Assembly (NCBI RefSeq): GCF_903819335.1 | Contig: NZ_CAIJDE010000029.1 | Location: 225,219-289,218, forward strand | Reading direction: 5' to 3' | DNA: 64,000 bases | Source of the DNA: Flavobacterium panici | GTDB taxonomy: Bacteria > Bacteroidota > Bacteroidia > Flavobacteriales > Flavobacteriaceae | Shown: positions 52,367 to 60,286 of the stretch, one piece after another | Layout: every line of letters begins with the position of its first letter | Numbering within the stretch: position 1 is the first letter of the stretch | The notes under the pieces: model-generated | Database searches by the model: none | Seen by the model: only the letters and a program-made list of their open reading frames with translations | What the model was told of the DNA's origin: nothing | Translations under genes and position numbers: made by a program

Positions 52367-53416
52367 TTACAAAGAATTCCCAATTCCGACTAAAATGATC
52401 GAAAGCATTATCAATCCGATTCCCCAGATAAAAGTCCTGAATGTTTTTTGCGAAACACCCTGCCACTCTTTCAAATAGAATCCCCAAAAATTTGCTGTTA
52501 AAATAATAGTTGCCATATGCAGAATCCATGAGCTTGCCCCGTTTCCTAATTTGCTTTCGCCCATTCCGTAAAAGAAAAACTGCAAAAACCACATTGTACC
52601 GGCAAGTGCTGAAAAAAGCACATTTTTTGTAATTGGAGTTGCTTTATTGGTATAATCTCCAATCGTTTTATTTTTAAAATTTAAATAGATACACCAGATA
52701 AAATTGGTGGTTAAACCTCCCCAAAGCAAAACAATATAGGTTACATTATTTTGAAATAATGGGTTACAGCCATTTATTACTGCCTGTTCTGCCATTGGTT
52801 TTCCGGCTTCGATTCCGTAGTTAAAAAAAGAACTTAAAATTCCAGAAATTACCGCAATGATTAAACCTTTTACAAGACTGAAATCTTTGTCTTTATCTTC
52901 GTGACCAACAGCAAAATCTTTTTCTTTTAAGATTCCCGCTTTTCCAGAAATTGCAATTCCCAAAAGGCAGACAGCAACACCTAGTAAAACCAATCGTCCG
53001 CCAGAACTTGCCAGCATTTCACTAAACGAAATTTTACCTTCTGTTGGATATAAATCATAATATATAGAAGGAACTAAAGCTCCAAATGCAGAACAGAACC
53101 CTAAAATGATCGAATTTCCAAGTGACATTCCTAAATAACGAACGCCAAGACCGTATGTTAATCCTCCAATTCCCCAAATCAGTCCCATTGAAAAAGTAAA
53201 GGTTTTGATGGCAGGTGACGCTGTTACAATAATTTCAGTAAAATTTGGAATCGTTAAATAGGCAGCAATTGGCGGTACAATTAACCAGGAAAAAAATCCG
53301 CCTACAAGCCAGTAGCTTTCCCAAGCCCAATCTTTAACTTTTTTAAAAGGCATATAAAAACTACCTGAAGAAAATCCTCCGATAGAATGAAAAATGATTC
53401 CTAATAATGATTCCAT
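52367..53416 (-). CDS. rhaT: L-rhamnose/proton symporter
   Basis: This 349-residue integral membrane protein has about ten transmembrane helices and the RhaT family pattern: IIFHSIGGFSSGSFYMPFK at the N-terminus, WESYWLVGGFFSWLIVPPIAAYL, GIGGLTYGLGVRYLGMSLGNS, and TKNVLFSALAGTMWFLQFFFYGMGESKLG near 265-290. It brings L-rhamnose through the inner membrane with a proton. It is the first gene of the minus-strand rhaT-rhaEW unit, divergent from the GntR regulator gene 383 bases away. Confidence 0.95.
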   Translation of the reverse strand: MESLLGIIFHSIGGFSSGSFYMPFKKVKDWAWESYWLVGGFFSWLIVPPIAAYLTIPNFTEIIVTASPAIKTFTFSMGLIWGIGGLTYGLGVRYLGMSLGNSIILGFCSAFGALVPSIYYDLYPTEGKISFSEMLASSGGRLVLLGVAVCLLGIAISGKAGILKEKDFAVGHEDKDKDFSLVKGLIIAVISGILSSFFNYGIEAGKPMAEQAVINGCNPLFQNNVTYIVLLWGGLTTNFIWCIYLNFKNKTIGDYTNKATPITKNVLFSALAGTMWFLQFFFYGMGESKLGNGASSWILHMATIILTANFWGFYLKEWQGVSQKTFRTFIWGIGLIMLSIILVGIGNSL

Positions 53417-53799
53417 TTAATAATTTGTTTGTGGTTAATTGCGATAGTTAATTTCGTTTTGTAAAATAATATAATGTAAAAAAGAAAACTGTCCTGTACT
53501 ATCCTTTATGATTCGTGTATTTTTTGTTAAAAGTGCGCATTAATTGCAAAGATCAATGCAATTGTATTGGAAAAATAAATTTAAAAACGCTACTTTAGCA
53601 ATCGATTTCGTAATTATTATTTCCTCTAGTTGATATAACACCCTGAAAATAAAGAGTACTTTTATTTTATAGTTATTGTTTGTAAGGAAAGTAGTAAAAT
53701 CAATATATGAAGCAGTTTTTAGGATTGTTTTTTATAAAATTATAATTAAAAAAAATTGTTTCATGCCCCAAAACCTGAAACAGATTGCAAAATAGCAGC
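53417..53799. promoter_or_regulatory. Divergent rhamnose promoter region with candidate operators
   Basis: The gap between rhaT and the GntR regulator gene should hold both promoters. Two dyads stand out: TGTTTCA - 12 bases - TGAAACA (53757-53782), 18 bases before the regulator start, a good candidate for self-control, and ATTGCA - 8 bases - TGCAAT (53543-53562) on the rhaT side. No full TTG/TAnnTTTG promoter pair was found. Confidence 0.5.
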
Positions 53800-54840
53800 A
53801 TGATTAAATTAATTAAAATAGATGAAGATTCGAGGGTTCCAAAATACAAACAAATTGTTGACTCGATTTTGCAGAATATTGCTAACGGAAATTTAAAAAT
53901 CAACCAAAAAATTCCTTCTATAAACAGTTTCAGTGAAGAGTTTTATATGTCACGCGATACGGTTGAAAAAGCATACAATATTTTAAAGGAAAGAAAAATC
54001 ATTTCTTCGATTAGAGGAAAAGGATATTATATTACCCGAACAAAACTGGAATCGAAAGTAAATATTTTGTTCTTGTTTAATAAACTGAGCGCTTATAAAA
54101 TGAAAACCTACAGCTCGTTTATTGATACGCTTGGTGCTAATGCGCATACTGATCTTCATATTTACCATTGTGACGAAACGCTGTTTTTAAATTTACTGGA
54201 TAAGTTTGAAGGGGCTTATGATTATTATGTTATTACAACGCATTTTAAAACAGATGAATTAAAACATTTGAGTTTTACGGATGAAGTTGCCAAAGCGATT
54301 CAGAGAATTCCGGAAGAGAAACTGGTTTTAATGGATAATATCAAACTTTCGCATGAAGGTGAAATCATTAAAATTTATCAGGATTTTGAAAATGACATTT
54401 ACAATGCACTGAAAGAAGGCTTAACAAAAATCACCAAATACAAAAGATTAATTTTAGTTTATCCTGATAAAGCTGTTTATCCGTATCCGAGAAGAATTCT
54501 GCATGGTTTTAGAAAATTTTGTGTGGAACACGAAATCAACTTTGAGATTCTTAGTGAAGTTTATGATGATATGATTCTTAAAAAAGGGGACTTATTTATT
54601 ACTATTGAAGAATCTGATCTGGTGAATTTAATGAAACAGATTCGGGATGAAGAATATGTTTTAGGGAAAGATATCGGCGTAATCTCTTATAATGATACGC
54701 CATTAAAAGAATTACTGGGCATAACCGTAATGTCTACCGATTTTAATATTATGGGAGAAACTGCTGCCAGAATGATTTTGAATAAAGAAAAAGGGCAGTT
54801 TAAGGTTCCTTTTAATTTTATTGATAGAAATTCTATTTAA
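53800..54840 (+). CDS. rhaR: GntR-type regulator with sugar-binding domain, probable rhamnose regulator
   Basis: The start is set at the ATG at 53800 (MIKLIKIDEDSRVPKYKQIV); a TTG five codons earlier is less likely. The 346-residue protein has an N-terminal winged helix of the GntR family (about 8-75: YKQIVDSILQNIANGNLKINQ, then YMSRDTVEKAYNILKERKII). A C-terminal periplasmic-binding-protein-like domain (about 85-340) ends DIGVISYNDTPLKELLGITVM. This combination senses a sugar and controls catabolic genes. Being divergent from rhaT-rhaEW it most likely controls the rhamnose genes. The symbol is inferred from context. Confidence 0.85.
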   Translation: MIKLIKIDEDSRVPKYKQIVDSILQNIANGNLKINQKIPSINSFSEEFYMSRDTVEKAYNILKERKIISSIRGKGYYITRTKLESKVNILFLFNKLSAYKMKTYSSFIDTLGANAHTDLHIYHCDETLFLNLLDKFEGAYDYYVITTHFKTDELKHLSFTDEVAKAIQRIPEEKLVLMDNIKLSHEGEIIKIYQDFENDIYNALKEGLTKITKYKRLILVYPDKAVYPYPRRILHGFRKFCVEHEINFEILSEVYDDMILKKGDLFITIEESDLVNLMKQIRDEEYVLGKDIGVISYNDTPLKELLGITVMSTDFNIMGETAARMILNKEKGQFKVPFNFIDRNSI

Positions 54841-54842
54841 GG

Positions 54843-54935
54843 GAGGTTCAAAGGTGCAGAGGCTCAGAGGTTCAAAGGTTTTTTCTTTAGGTTTTGAGAT
54901 TCTGAGATGCTAAGGTTCTAAGTTTTTTTGCAGAC
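54843..54935. repeat. GGTTCAAAGG-type short repeats after the regulator gene
   Basis: GAGGTTCAAAGGTGCAGAGG, CAGAGGTTCAAAGGTT and TTGAGATTCTGAGATGCTAA are copies, in reverse orientation, of the CCTTTGAACCTCTG units at 5912-6028 and 62510-62620. Confidence 0.6.
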
Positions 54936-54940
54936 GTTTA

Positions 54941-54980
54941 AAATAAAAAATCTGCAATAAGTTTTTTTCTCATTGCAGAT
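54941..54980 (-). terminator. Terminator after the alcohol dehydrogenase gene
   Basis: ATCTGCAAT (54950-54958) and ATTGCAGAT (54972-54980) are perfect arms. On the minus strand they are followed by TTTTTTATTTT, 24 bases after the dehydrogenase stop at 55005. Confidence 0.8.
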
Positions 54981-55004
54981 GATTAGATACTTTATTTAAT
55001 GCTT

Positions 55005-56063
55005 TTATAAAGTTGCCATGTCGATTACGAAACGGTATTTTACATCATTTTTTAGCATTCTTTCATAGGCTGTGGTGATGTCTTTGATGTCGATTAATTC
55101 GATGTCTGCAACAATATTATGTTCGGCACAAAAGTTTAGCATTTCCTGAGTTTCAGCTATTCCGCCACAGGCAGATCCAACAATACTTTTGCGTCCGCCT
55201 AATAATGAAAAAGCACCTAAAGCTCCATCCAGATGAATTCCTTCTACCGGAACGCCTACGCAAATATGAACTCCGTCGATATTAAGTAAAGACAGATAAA
55301 AGTTAAAATCGTGGTCTGCTGCCACTGTATCTACAATAAAGTCGAAAGATCCTTTTACTTTTTCAACTTGCTCTGCATCTTTCGTTACTACAAAATGATG
55401 AGCACCCAATCTTTTTGCATCAACTTCTTTTTGTGGAGAAGTACTCAAAATAGTAACTTCAGCTCCCAGAGCAACTGCAAATTTTACAGCCATGTGTCCA
55501 AGTCCGCCCAAGCCAAGAACGGCAACCTTATGTCCTTTACCTATTTTCCAGTGTTTTAATGGCGAATAGGTTGTGATTCCTGCACACAACAAAGGCGCAG
55601 TTGCTGCTAAGTCTAGTGTTTCAGGAATGTGCACGGTAAAGTTTTCATGGGTTACAATAGAATTAGAATAACCTCCATATGTTGGTTTTCCGTCACCAAA
55701 TTTGTCAAGACCGTTATAAGTAGGCACAACACCTTCGCTGCAATACTGCTCTAATCCGTCCTGACAGTGTCCGCATTCTCCGCATGAATTAACCATTGTA
55801 CCAATTCCGGCAAGATCGCCTATTTTAAATCCTTTAACGTGATCTCCCACTTTTGTGATACGTCCTACTATTTCGTGGCCGGGAACCATTGGGAAAATTC
55901 CCGGAAACCATTCATTGTTAATTTGTGCAAGATCTGAGTGGCAGACTCCACAATATAAAATTTCGATTTGTACGTCATGTGCCCCAACTTCCCTTCTCTC
56001 GAAATTCCATGGAGCCAGCGTTTCATTTGCACTTTGTGCCGCATATCCTTTTACTGCAATCAT
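55005..56063 (-). CDS. Zinc-dependent NAD(P) alcohol dehydrogenase (YahK/CAD-like)
   Basis: This 352-residue medium-chain dehydrogenase has the catalytic zinc ligands in YCGVCHSD (C41) and PGHEIVGRI (His/Glu), the structural zinc site CGECGHCQDGLEQYC (about 95-110), and the NADP-type Rossmann motif VLGLGGLGHMAVKFAVALGA (about 180). The sequence is closest to the cinnamyl-alcohol/YahK branch, usually NADPH-dependent aldehyde reductases with broad range. It is transcribed alone, divergent from an AraC regulator gene. Reduction of toxic aldehydes is plausible; no exact substrate can be given. Confidence 0.9.
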   Translation of the reverse strand: MIAVKGYAAQSANETLAPWNFERREVGAHDVQIEILYCGVCHSDLAQINNEWFPGIFPMVPGHEIVGRITKVGDHVKGFKIGDLAGIGTMVNSCGECGHCQDGLEQYCSEGVVPTYNGLDKFGDGKPTYGGYSNSIVTHENFTVHIPETLDLAATAPLLCAGITTYSPLKHWKIGKGHKVAVLGLGGLGHMAVKFAVALGAEVTILSTSPQKEVDAKRLGAHHFVVTKDAEQVEKVKGSFDFIVDTVAADHDFNFYLSLLNIDGVHICVGVPVEGIHLDGALGAFSLLGGRKSIVGSACGGIAETQEMLNFCAEHNIVADIELIDIKDITTAYERMLKNDVKYRFVIDMATL

Positions 56064-56092
56064 TGTTTATAGGTTTAGTGTTATAATCGTTG

Positions 56093-56120
56093 CAAAGTTA
56101 TTGGCAGCACCTATCATCAA
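56093..56120 (-). promoter_or_regulatory. Candidate promoter of the alcohol dehydrogenase gene
   Basis: On the minus strand TTG (56120-56118), a 17-base spacer and TAACTTTG (56100-56093) match the Flavobacterium consensus TTG-N17-23-TAnnTTTG. The predicted start of RNA is about 25 bases before the gene. Confidence 0.6.
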
Positions 56121-56130
56121 AGATGTGTTT

Positions 56131-56206
56131 ATCAAATAGAAAGCTGAAAAAATCAAATATGTCAAACAGCAAACGTTTCTTTGATTTTTACAGCTTTCTA
56201 TTTGAT
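56131..56206. repeat. 27-bp inverted repeat between adh and the AraC regulator
   Basis: The left arm 56131-56157 starts ATCAAATAGAAAGCTG and ends AATCAAA. The right arm 56180-56206 is its reverse complement with one mismatch in 27. The loop is 22 bases. It lies upstream of both divergent genes, just beyond the -33 element of the adh promoter and before the TACCTTTG box of the AraC gene. Confidence 0.85.
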
Positions 56207-56234
56207 ATTACCAATTTACTTGTATTCGATTTTA

Positions 56235-56242
56235 TACCTTTG
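56235..56242 (+). promoter_or_regulatory. Candidate -7 box for the AraC regulator gene
   Basis: TACCTTTG is a perfect TAnnTTTG element 76 bases before the ATG. The nearest TTG (56220-56222) is only 12 bases upstream, so the -33 part does not fit and the promoter may need an activator. Confidence 0.35.
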
Positions 56243-56317
56243 TACTATATTTACATAAAGCAATTTTAAGGCTATAAGTATCTGTTAAAAAAGCGATTAG
56301 AATAATTTTGGAATTAA

Positions 56318-57223
56318 ATGAAGGAAATTGATTTACATAAGGATCTCAAAAATGACAGCAGGGTTTTTATGCCCGGATTGTTTGATAAAGACATCAAAAA
56401 TTTTAATGTGCTTTACATAAAACACAATACAGATGACAAATTTAATTGCAAGCCTTTCAACAGGAAATCACTCTATAAAATAAGTTTATTAAAAGGCAGA
56501 ACCAAGCTGTATTATGCTGACAAAACAATGGAGTCTGATTGTGCTTTATTATTCACTAATCCTAATATTCCTTATTCCTGGGAACATATTGATTCTGAGC
56601 AGTCTTCTTATTTTTGCATTTTTACCGATGAGTTTTTTGACCAATTTGTAAATATCAAAGATTATCCGGTTTACAAACCTGGCAATGTTCCGCTTTTTCA
56701 TTTAAATGAGGAGCAATATGTTCAGTTTGAAAATATCTTCAAACAGATGCTGCACGAAATTACTTTGGAATTCAGCTATAAATACGATTCGCTTCGAGCC
56801 ATGCTGCTTCAGCTTATTCTTACCGCATTAAAACTGGAACCGGCGGCCTATCAGCGATATAATGACTCAAATGGTTCCCAAAGAATAAGTTCTATTTTTA
56901 TGGAACTCCTGGAAAGACAATTTCCTATCGAATCACATATGCAGCGAATGGAATTTCGTTACCCAACTGAATTTGCACATCAATTATCCATACATGTTAA
57001 TCACTTGAATCACGCTTTAAAGCAGGTAACAGGAAAAACGACTACACAGCTTATAGCCGAAAGAATTATGCAGGAAGCAAGAAGCCTTCTTCAGCATACG
57101 GATTGGAATATCTCTGAGATTGCGTGGTGTCTGGGTTTTGATGATCTTCCTCATTTTATCAATTTTTTCAAAAGAAGCCAGCAATTAACTCCAAAAATCT
57201 ACCGCAGAGAAAGCAATATTTGA
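56318..57223 (+). CDS. AraC-family transcriptional regulator
   Basis: This 301-residue protein has an N-terminal cupin-like sensor part (FNVLYIKHNTDDKFN, LFTNPNIPYSWEHIDSEQSS) and a C-terminal double HTH (about 195-298: FAHQLSIHVNHLNHALKQVTGKT, then ISEIAWCLGFDDLPHFINFFKR and LTPKIYRR). It is divergent from the zinc dehydrogenase gene, with a long inverted repeat between them, and it probably controls that gene. AraC-type regulators next to oxidoreductases often answer to the substrate; none is known here. Confidence 0.9.
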   Translation: MKEIDLHKDLKNDSRVFMPGLFDKDIKNFNVLYIKHNTDDKFNCKPFNRKSLYKISLLKGRTKLYYADKTMESDCALLFTNPNIPYSWEHIDSEQSSYFCIFTDEFFDQFVNIKDYPVYKPGNVPLFHLNEEQYVQFENIFKQMLHEITLEFSYKYDSLRAMLLQLILTALKLEPAAYQRYNDSNGSQRISSIFMELLERQFPIESHMQRMEFRYPTEFAHQLSIHVNHLNHALKQVTGKTTTQLIAERIMQEARSLLQHTDWNISEIAWCLGFDDLPHFINFFKRSQQLTPKIYRRESNI

Positions 57224-57328
57224 TTTTTTCAGCTTAAACCACATTTCTTTTTAATAGTTTTGATGTATTAAAATCAGATTTCCAGATCTTATTTTGCATC
57301 CAAAACAAAAACTTCTATTTCATCATCA

Positions 57329-58231
57329 ATGATACAAAACTACCTTACGGCTATTCTCTGCTTATTTTTATCGCTTAAAACATTTGGTCAGACCACAAAT
57401 CAGCATGCCAGTAAACGGGTTTTAAATGCTCCCGAAAGTGTCTATAAAAAATTTCGCGATGCCGGAATGAATCCTGTAAATCACGAATTGACTGAAAATG
57501 AAAGAGCAAAGGTTGAAAAAGCATTCTCTTTTTTACCGCCTCTGCATCAGAAAATCTTAAAGGCAAATTTGCATAGTATTAGTTTTATGGATAACATGCC
57601 TAATACTGCCCTTACATCTCCTGTTGAAAATCAAGATAGTTTGAAAGTATTTAATATTACTTTTCGGGCTGGTATACTCAACGAAACAATTTCTCAATGG
57701 GCTACTGCAAAAGAGCTTATTTGCTATGATCGCTCCACAAATCCCGATTATGAAATCCGTATCGAAGCCGGTGAAATGGATGCGTTTCTTTATGTGCTGC
57801 TTCATGAGGCTACGCATGTTGTTGACGCCGTCCTTAAACTAACGCCGCATCCTCTTGAGAAAGATACTCTAATGGAACCAACAGTTTTTACAGAATCTAT
57901 TTGGTACAAAATGAATATTCCTGTGGAAAAATTCATTGATCCATTACTAGAAAAAACTCGTTTTAGAGGTGGCAGTCCGTTACCTGTAGAAGTGGCACCC
58001 GAAATATACGCAAAGCTGCAAAAAACGCCTTTCCCTTCTTTATACGCAATGGCAAGCTGGTTTGAAGATATTGCCGAACTGGAAACAATTTATCATCTAA
58101 CACAAAAAATGAATCAGCCGTTTTATATCACAGTTAAAAAAAATAATGCCGAAATATTTCACTTCGAACCTCTAAAAAATGACTTTGTAAAAAGCCGATT
58201 GAAACAACTGACTGTTTTTTACGAAGTTTAA
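57329..58231 (+). CDS. Predicted secreted zinc metalloprotease-like protein
   Basis: This 300-residue protein has a signal peptide (LSLKTFGQ, about 21). The key feature is LLHEATHVVDAV, an HExxH zinc motif (H159, E160, H163). WFEDIAELETIYHL, with acidic residues E246, D247 and E250 about 85 residues further on, could supply the third zinc ligand as in gluzincins. No known peptidase family is recognised, so the function is only predicted. A TAGTTTTG box at 57255-57262 is present upstream but lacks a spaced TTG. The gene precedes a WG-repeat lipoprotein gene by 68 bases. Confidence 0.65.
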   Translation: MIQNYLTAILCLFLSLKTFGQTTNQHASKRVLNAPESVYKKFRDAGMNPVNHELTENERAKVEKAFSFLPPLHQKILKANLHSISFMDNMPNTALTSPVENQDSLKVFNITFRAGILNETISQWATAKELICYDRSTNPDYEIRIEAGEMDAFLYVLLHEATHVVDAVLKLTPHPLEKDTLMEPTVFTESIWYKMNIPVEKFIDPLLEKTRFRGGSPLPVEVAPEIYAKLQKTPFPSLYAMASWFEDIAELETIYHLTQKMNQPFYITVKKNNAEIFHFEPLKNDFVKSRLKQLTVFYEV

Positions 58232-58299
58232 CCAAATAAAAAGCATACCAATCCCAACCTTTTTACAATTTATTATATCATTATAATAAAAGTAAGTCT

Positions 58300-59610
58300 A
58301 TGAAAAATATAGTTTATGTATTGCTGATTCTATCTTGTATCCTTTTTAATTCCTGCAAAGCAAAATTAAAATATTACCCTTTTTCAGATACGCCTTATTC
58401 TATATTTATGAAAGGTACTAAAAGCGGTGTAATGGTTACTTCTACCAAACAAGTTCTTATTCCGCCAAACTATGAGGCAATAGATCGGTATTTGGTTGGT
58501 GAAACTTACCCGCCAACATCAAAGCAGATTTTTTATATTGGATATTCTCCGCTAGACACGATTACCTGGAATTCCAAAAGTTTTCTATTTAATGTAAATG
58601 GCAAGCTGCTATATACTTTTGATGAAGGTGAAAGTATAAAATCACTTTTTCACTATAATAAACAGCTTTACCTTATAACTAAAAAACAATTTTTAGGTGA
58701 ACCAACAATTCCCGAGCAGACCAATCTTATAAAATTTGATGACAAATTACTTCGTTTAGATGATAATAAAGCGATTGAAATTTGTAGTTATCCTGTAATA
58801 ACACATCTTGATAAAAATATGATTTATCTTAATAGCGACAATCAATTTGGATATTTCGATCTCAATACAGATAAAAAGATTTTATTAAAATTATATAAAG
58901 ATTTTCAAAGCTATTTATATGTAAAAAAGAAAAATGAAATTTGGGCACAGAAAAGCAATTCAGAAACCGGAAAACCAAATCCATATTATGATACCGTTAT
59001 TGACAGTACATTAAATATAAAACCTAATACTGCCAAAAATGTGCTAATGGCTTATGATAAATATTATTTTTCTGAAACTGAAAAAGGGATTCAGATTGTT
59101 GATTTTGATGGAACTGCTGCACCTTTTGCCTATCCTTTTCTTGAACCTGTAAAAAACAGAGTTGCTTTTTATATCAATACTTTTGGCAGAGAAGCAATTA
59201 CAGATAAACTTTTTACTTTTTCACCTCGAAAAGAAGGAGATATAATAGGTATTATAGATCAAAGCGGAAAAATTATCCTGCCTGCCGAATTTAATCTAAT
59301 AGCGATGCAGGAAATACATTATTATTATCAGCCAAGTGAGGAGTTACGAAATTTTTTCAAGGAAAATAAATTATTAAACTTTTACTATTTTACGGTTAAA
59401 AACGAAGATACCCATGATGTATATGCTTTGTACAATCAAGAAGGTCAGGAAATCATAAAATTAAAAGAAGACAAAAAAGATCGTTGGACGTATCAGTTTG
59501 ATTTAATGGAACAAAATCGACTGCAAATTAAGTTTCAATGCAGTAATAAAACTAAAATATATGATTTAAAAACCAAAGAATTAATTGCTGTTGGGCCAAG
59601 GCAATGGTAA
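58300..59610 (+). CDS. WG-repeat-like lipoprotein, function unknown
   Basis: This 436-residue protein has a lipoprotein signal (LFNSCKAK, Cys near 19). The body shows degenerate beta-repeats of the WG type (GTKSGVMVTSTKQVLIPPNY with EAIDRY at about 39-64; IGIIDQSGKIILPAEFNLIA at about 318), where G-I-ID-x-x-G-K-I-I-P is the repeat core. WG-repeat proteins are widespread and mostly uncharacterised, probably binding partners at the surface. The gene may be co-transcribed with the zincin gene. The role is unknown. Confidence 0.6.
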   Translation: MKNIVYVLLILSCILFNSCKAKLKYYPFSDTPYSIFMKGTKSGVMVTSTKQVLIPPNYEAIDRYLVGETYPPTSKQIFYIGYSPLDTITWNSKSFLFNVNGKLLYTFDEGESIKSLFHYNKQLYLITKKQFLGEPTIPEQTNLIKFDDKLLRLDDNKAIEICSYPVITHLDKNMIYLNSDNQFGYFDLNTDKKILLKLYKDFQSYLYVKKKNEIWAQKSNSETGKPNPYYDTVIDSTLNIKPNTAKNVLMAYDKYYFSETEKGIQIVDFDGTAAPFAYPFLEPVKNRVAFYINTFGREAITDKLFTFSPRKEGDIIGIIDQSGKIILPAEFNLIAMQEIHYYYQPSEELRNFFKENKLLNFYYFTVKNEDTHDVYALYNQEGQEIIKLKEDKKDRWTYQFDLMEQNRLQIKFQCSNKTKIYDLKTKELIAVGPRQW

Positions 59611-59680
59611 GTTTTTTTTAGAGGTAATAAGATGCTAAGATTCTGAGATACTAAGGTTTTTAAAACCTATATATTAAAGC

Positions 59681-59710
59681 AAAAAAAACCTCGCCAGTTG
59701 ACGAGGTTTT
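59681..59710 (-). terminator. Terminator shared by WG-repeat gene and histone-like gene
   Basis: AAAACCTCG - 8-base loop - CGAGGTTTT with a run of eight A before it on the plus strand, so a T-run on the minus strand. It lies 8 bases after the histone-like stop at 59718. Confidence 0.85.
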
Positions 59711-59717
59711 AGTTGTA

Positions 59718-59894
59718 TTATTTTTTTGATTCTTCGATAGAAACTTTTCTGAACTCTTTTAAAAGTTTTTCGATTTCTAAAGTAGCTTTACGTGCTCTTG
59801 GTCCTGCAGCTTTGATACCTTTTTCAGTTAAAGATTCAGCTTCTGCTTTGAATGTGTCAATTTCGGCGTTGATTTTTACTAATAGATCTTTCAT
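59718..59894 (-). CDS. Histone H1-like (Hc1-type) small basic protein
   Basis: The start is at 59894 (MKDLLVKINAEIDTFKAEAE); a start at 59921 would place the -7 promoter box inside the gene. The 58-residue protein has SLTEKGIKAAGPRARKATLE and EIEKLLKEFRKVSIEESKK, the pattern of the small H1/Hc1-like proteins common in Bacteroidota. It is helical and rich in Lys, and probably binds DNA in the nucleoid. A good promoter lies just upstream and a shared terminator just downstream, so it is a single-gene unit. Confidence 0.88.
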   Translation of the reverse strand: MKDLLVKINAEIDTFKAEAESLTEKGIKAAGPRARKATLEIEKLLKEFRKVSIEESKK

Positions 59895-59918
59895 GCTTAT
59901 AATTATTAAATTAAGGCG

Positions 59919-59948
59919 CAAAAATAGAAGTTTGATTGATAGTTACAA
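59919..59948 (-). promoter_or_regulatory. Promoter of the histone-like gene
   Basis: On the minus strand TTG (59948-59946), a 19-base spacer and TATTTTTG (59926-59919) fit the Bacteroidota TTG/TAnnTTTG consensus exactly. The expected 5' leader is about 20 bases, ending at the ATG at 59894. Confidence 0.75.
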
Positions 59949-60286
59949 CATATTTGCTGTTAAAATTATCATTGTTTTTTACTCTTTAAATTAACCTAAA
60001 ATTTACGAATCACATTTTGCTAAATCATCTTTCCGCAACAAACTATTAATCAGACAATTATTATCAAAACAAAATTTAAGAGCTTATTTAGACATGTTTT
60101 AAAATAGGTTTATAAAAAATAAAATGATTTTTAAAGTATAAGATTTTCGCTTAAATTTTTATTTCACCACTGAGAATGTGTGGAATTTTTCCCCAATTGA
60201 TTGTCTATTTAAAGGCAGAACTTCAAAATACAAGTCAAATATTATGATTTTGTTATTATATATCTTAAATGACGTTGATATCAAAC
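59949..60286. other. AT-rich gap without recognised content
   Basis: This is the rest of a 365-base gap between the histone-like gene and the DUF4861 stop. It has no ORF, hairpin with T-run or repeat family that I can support. The DUF4861 gene therefore has no visible terminator. Confidence 0.5.
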
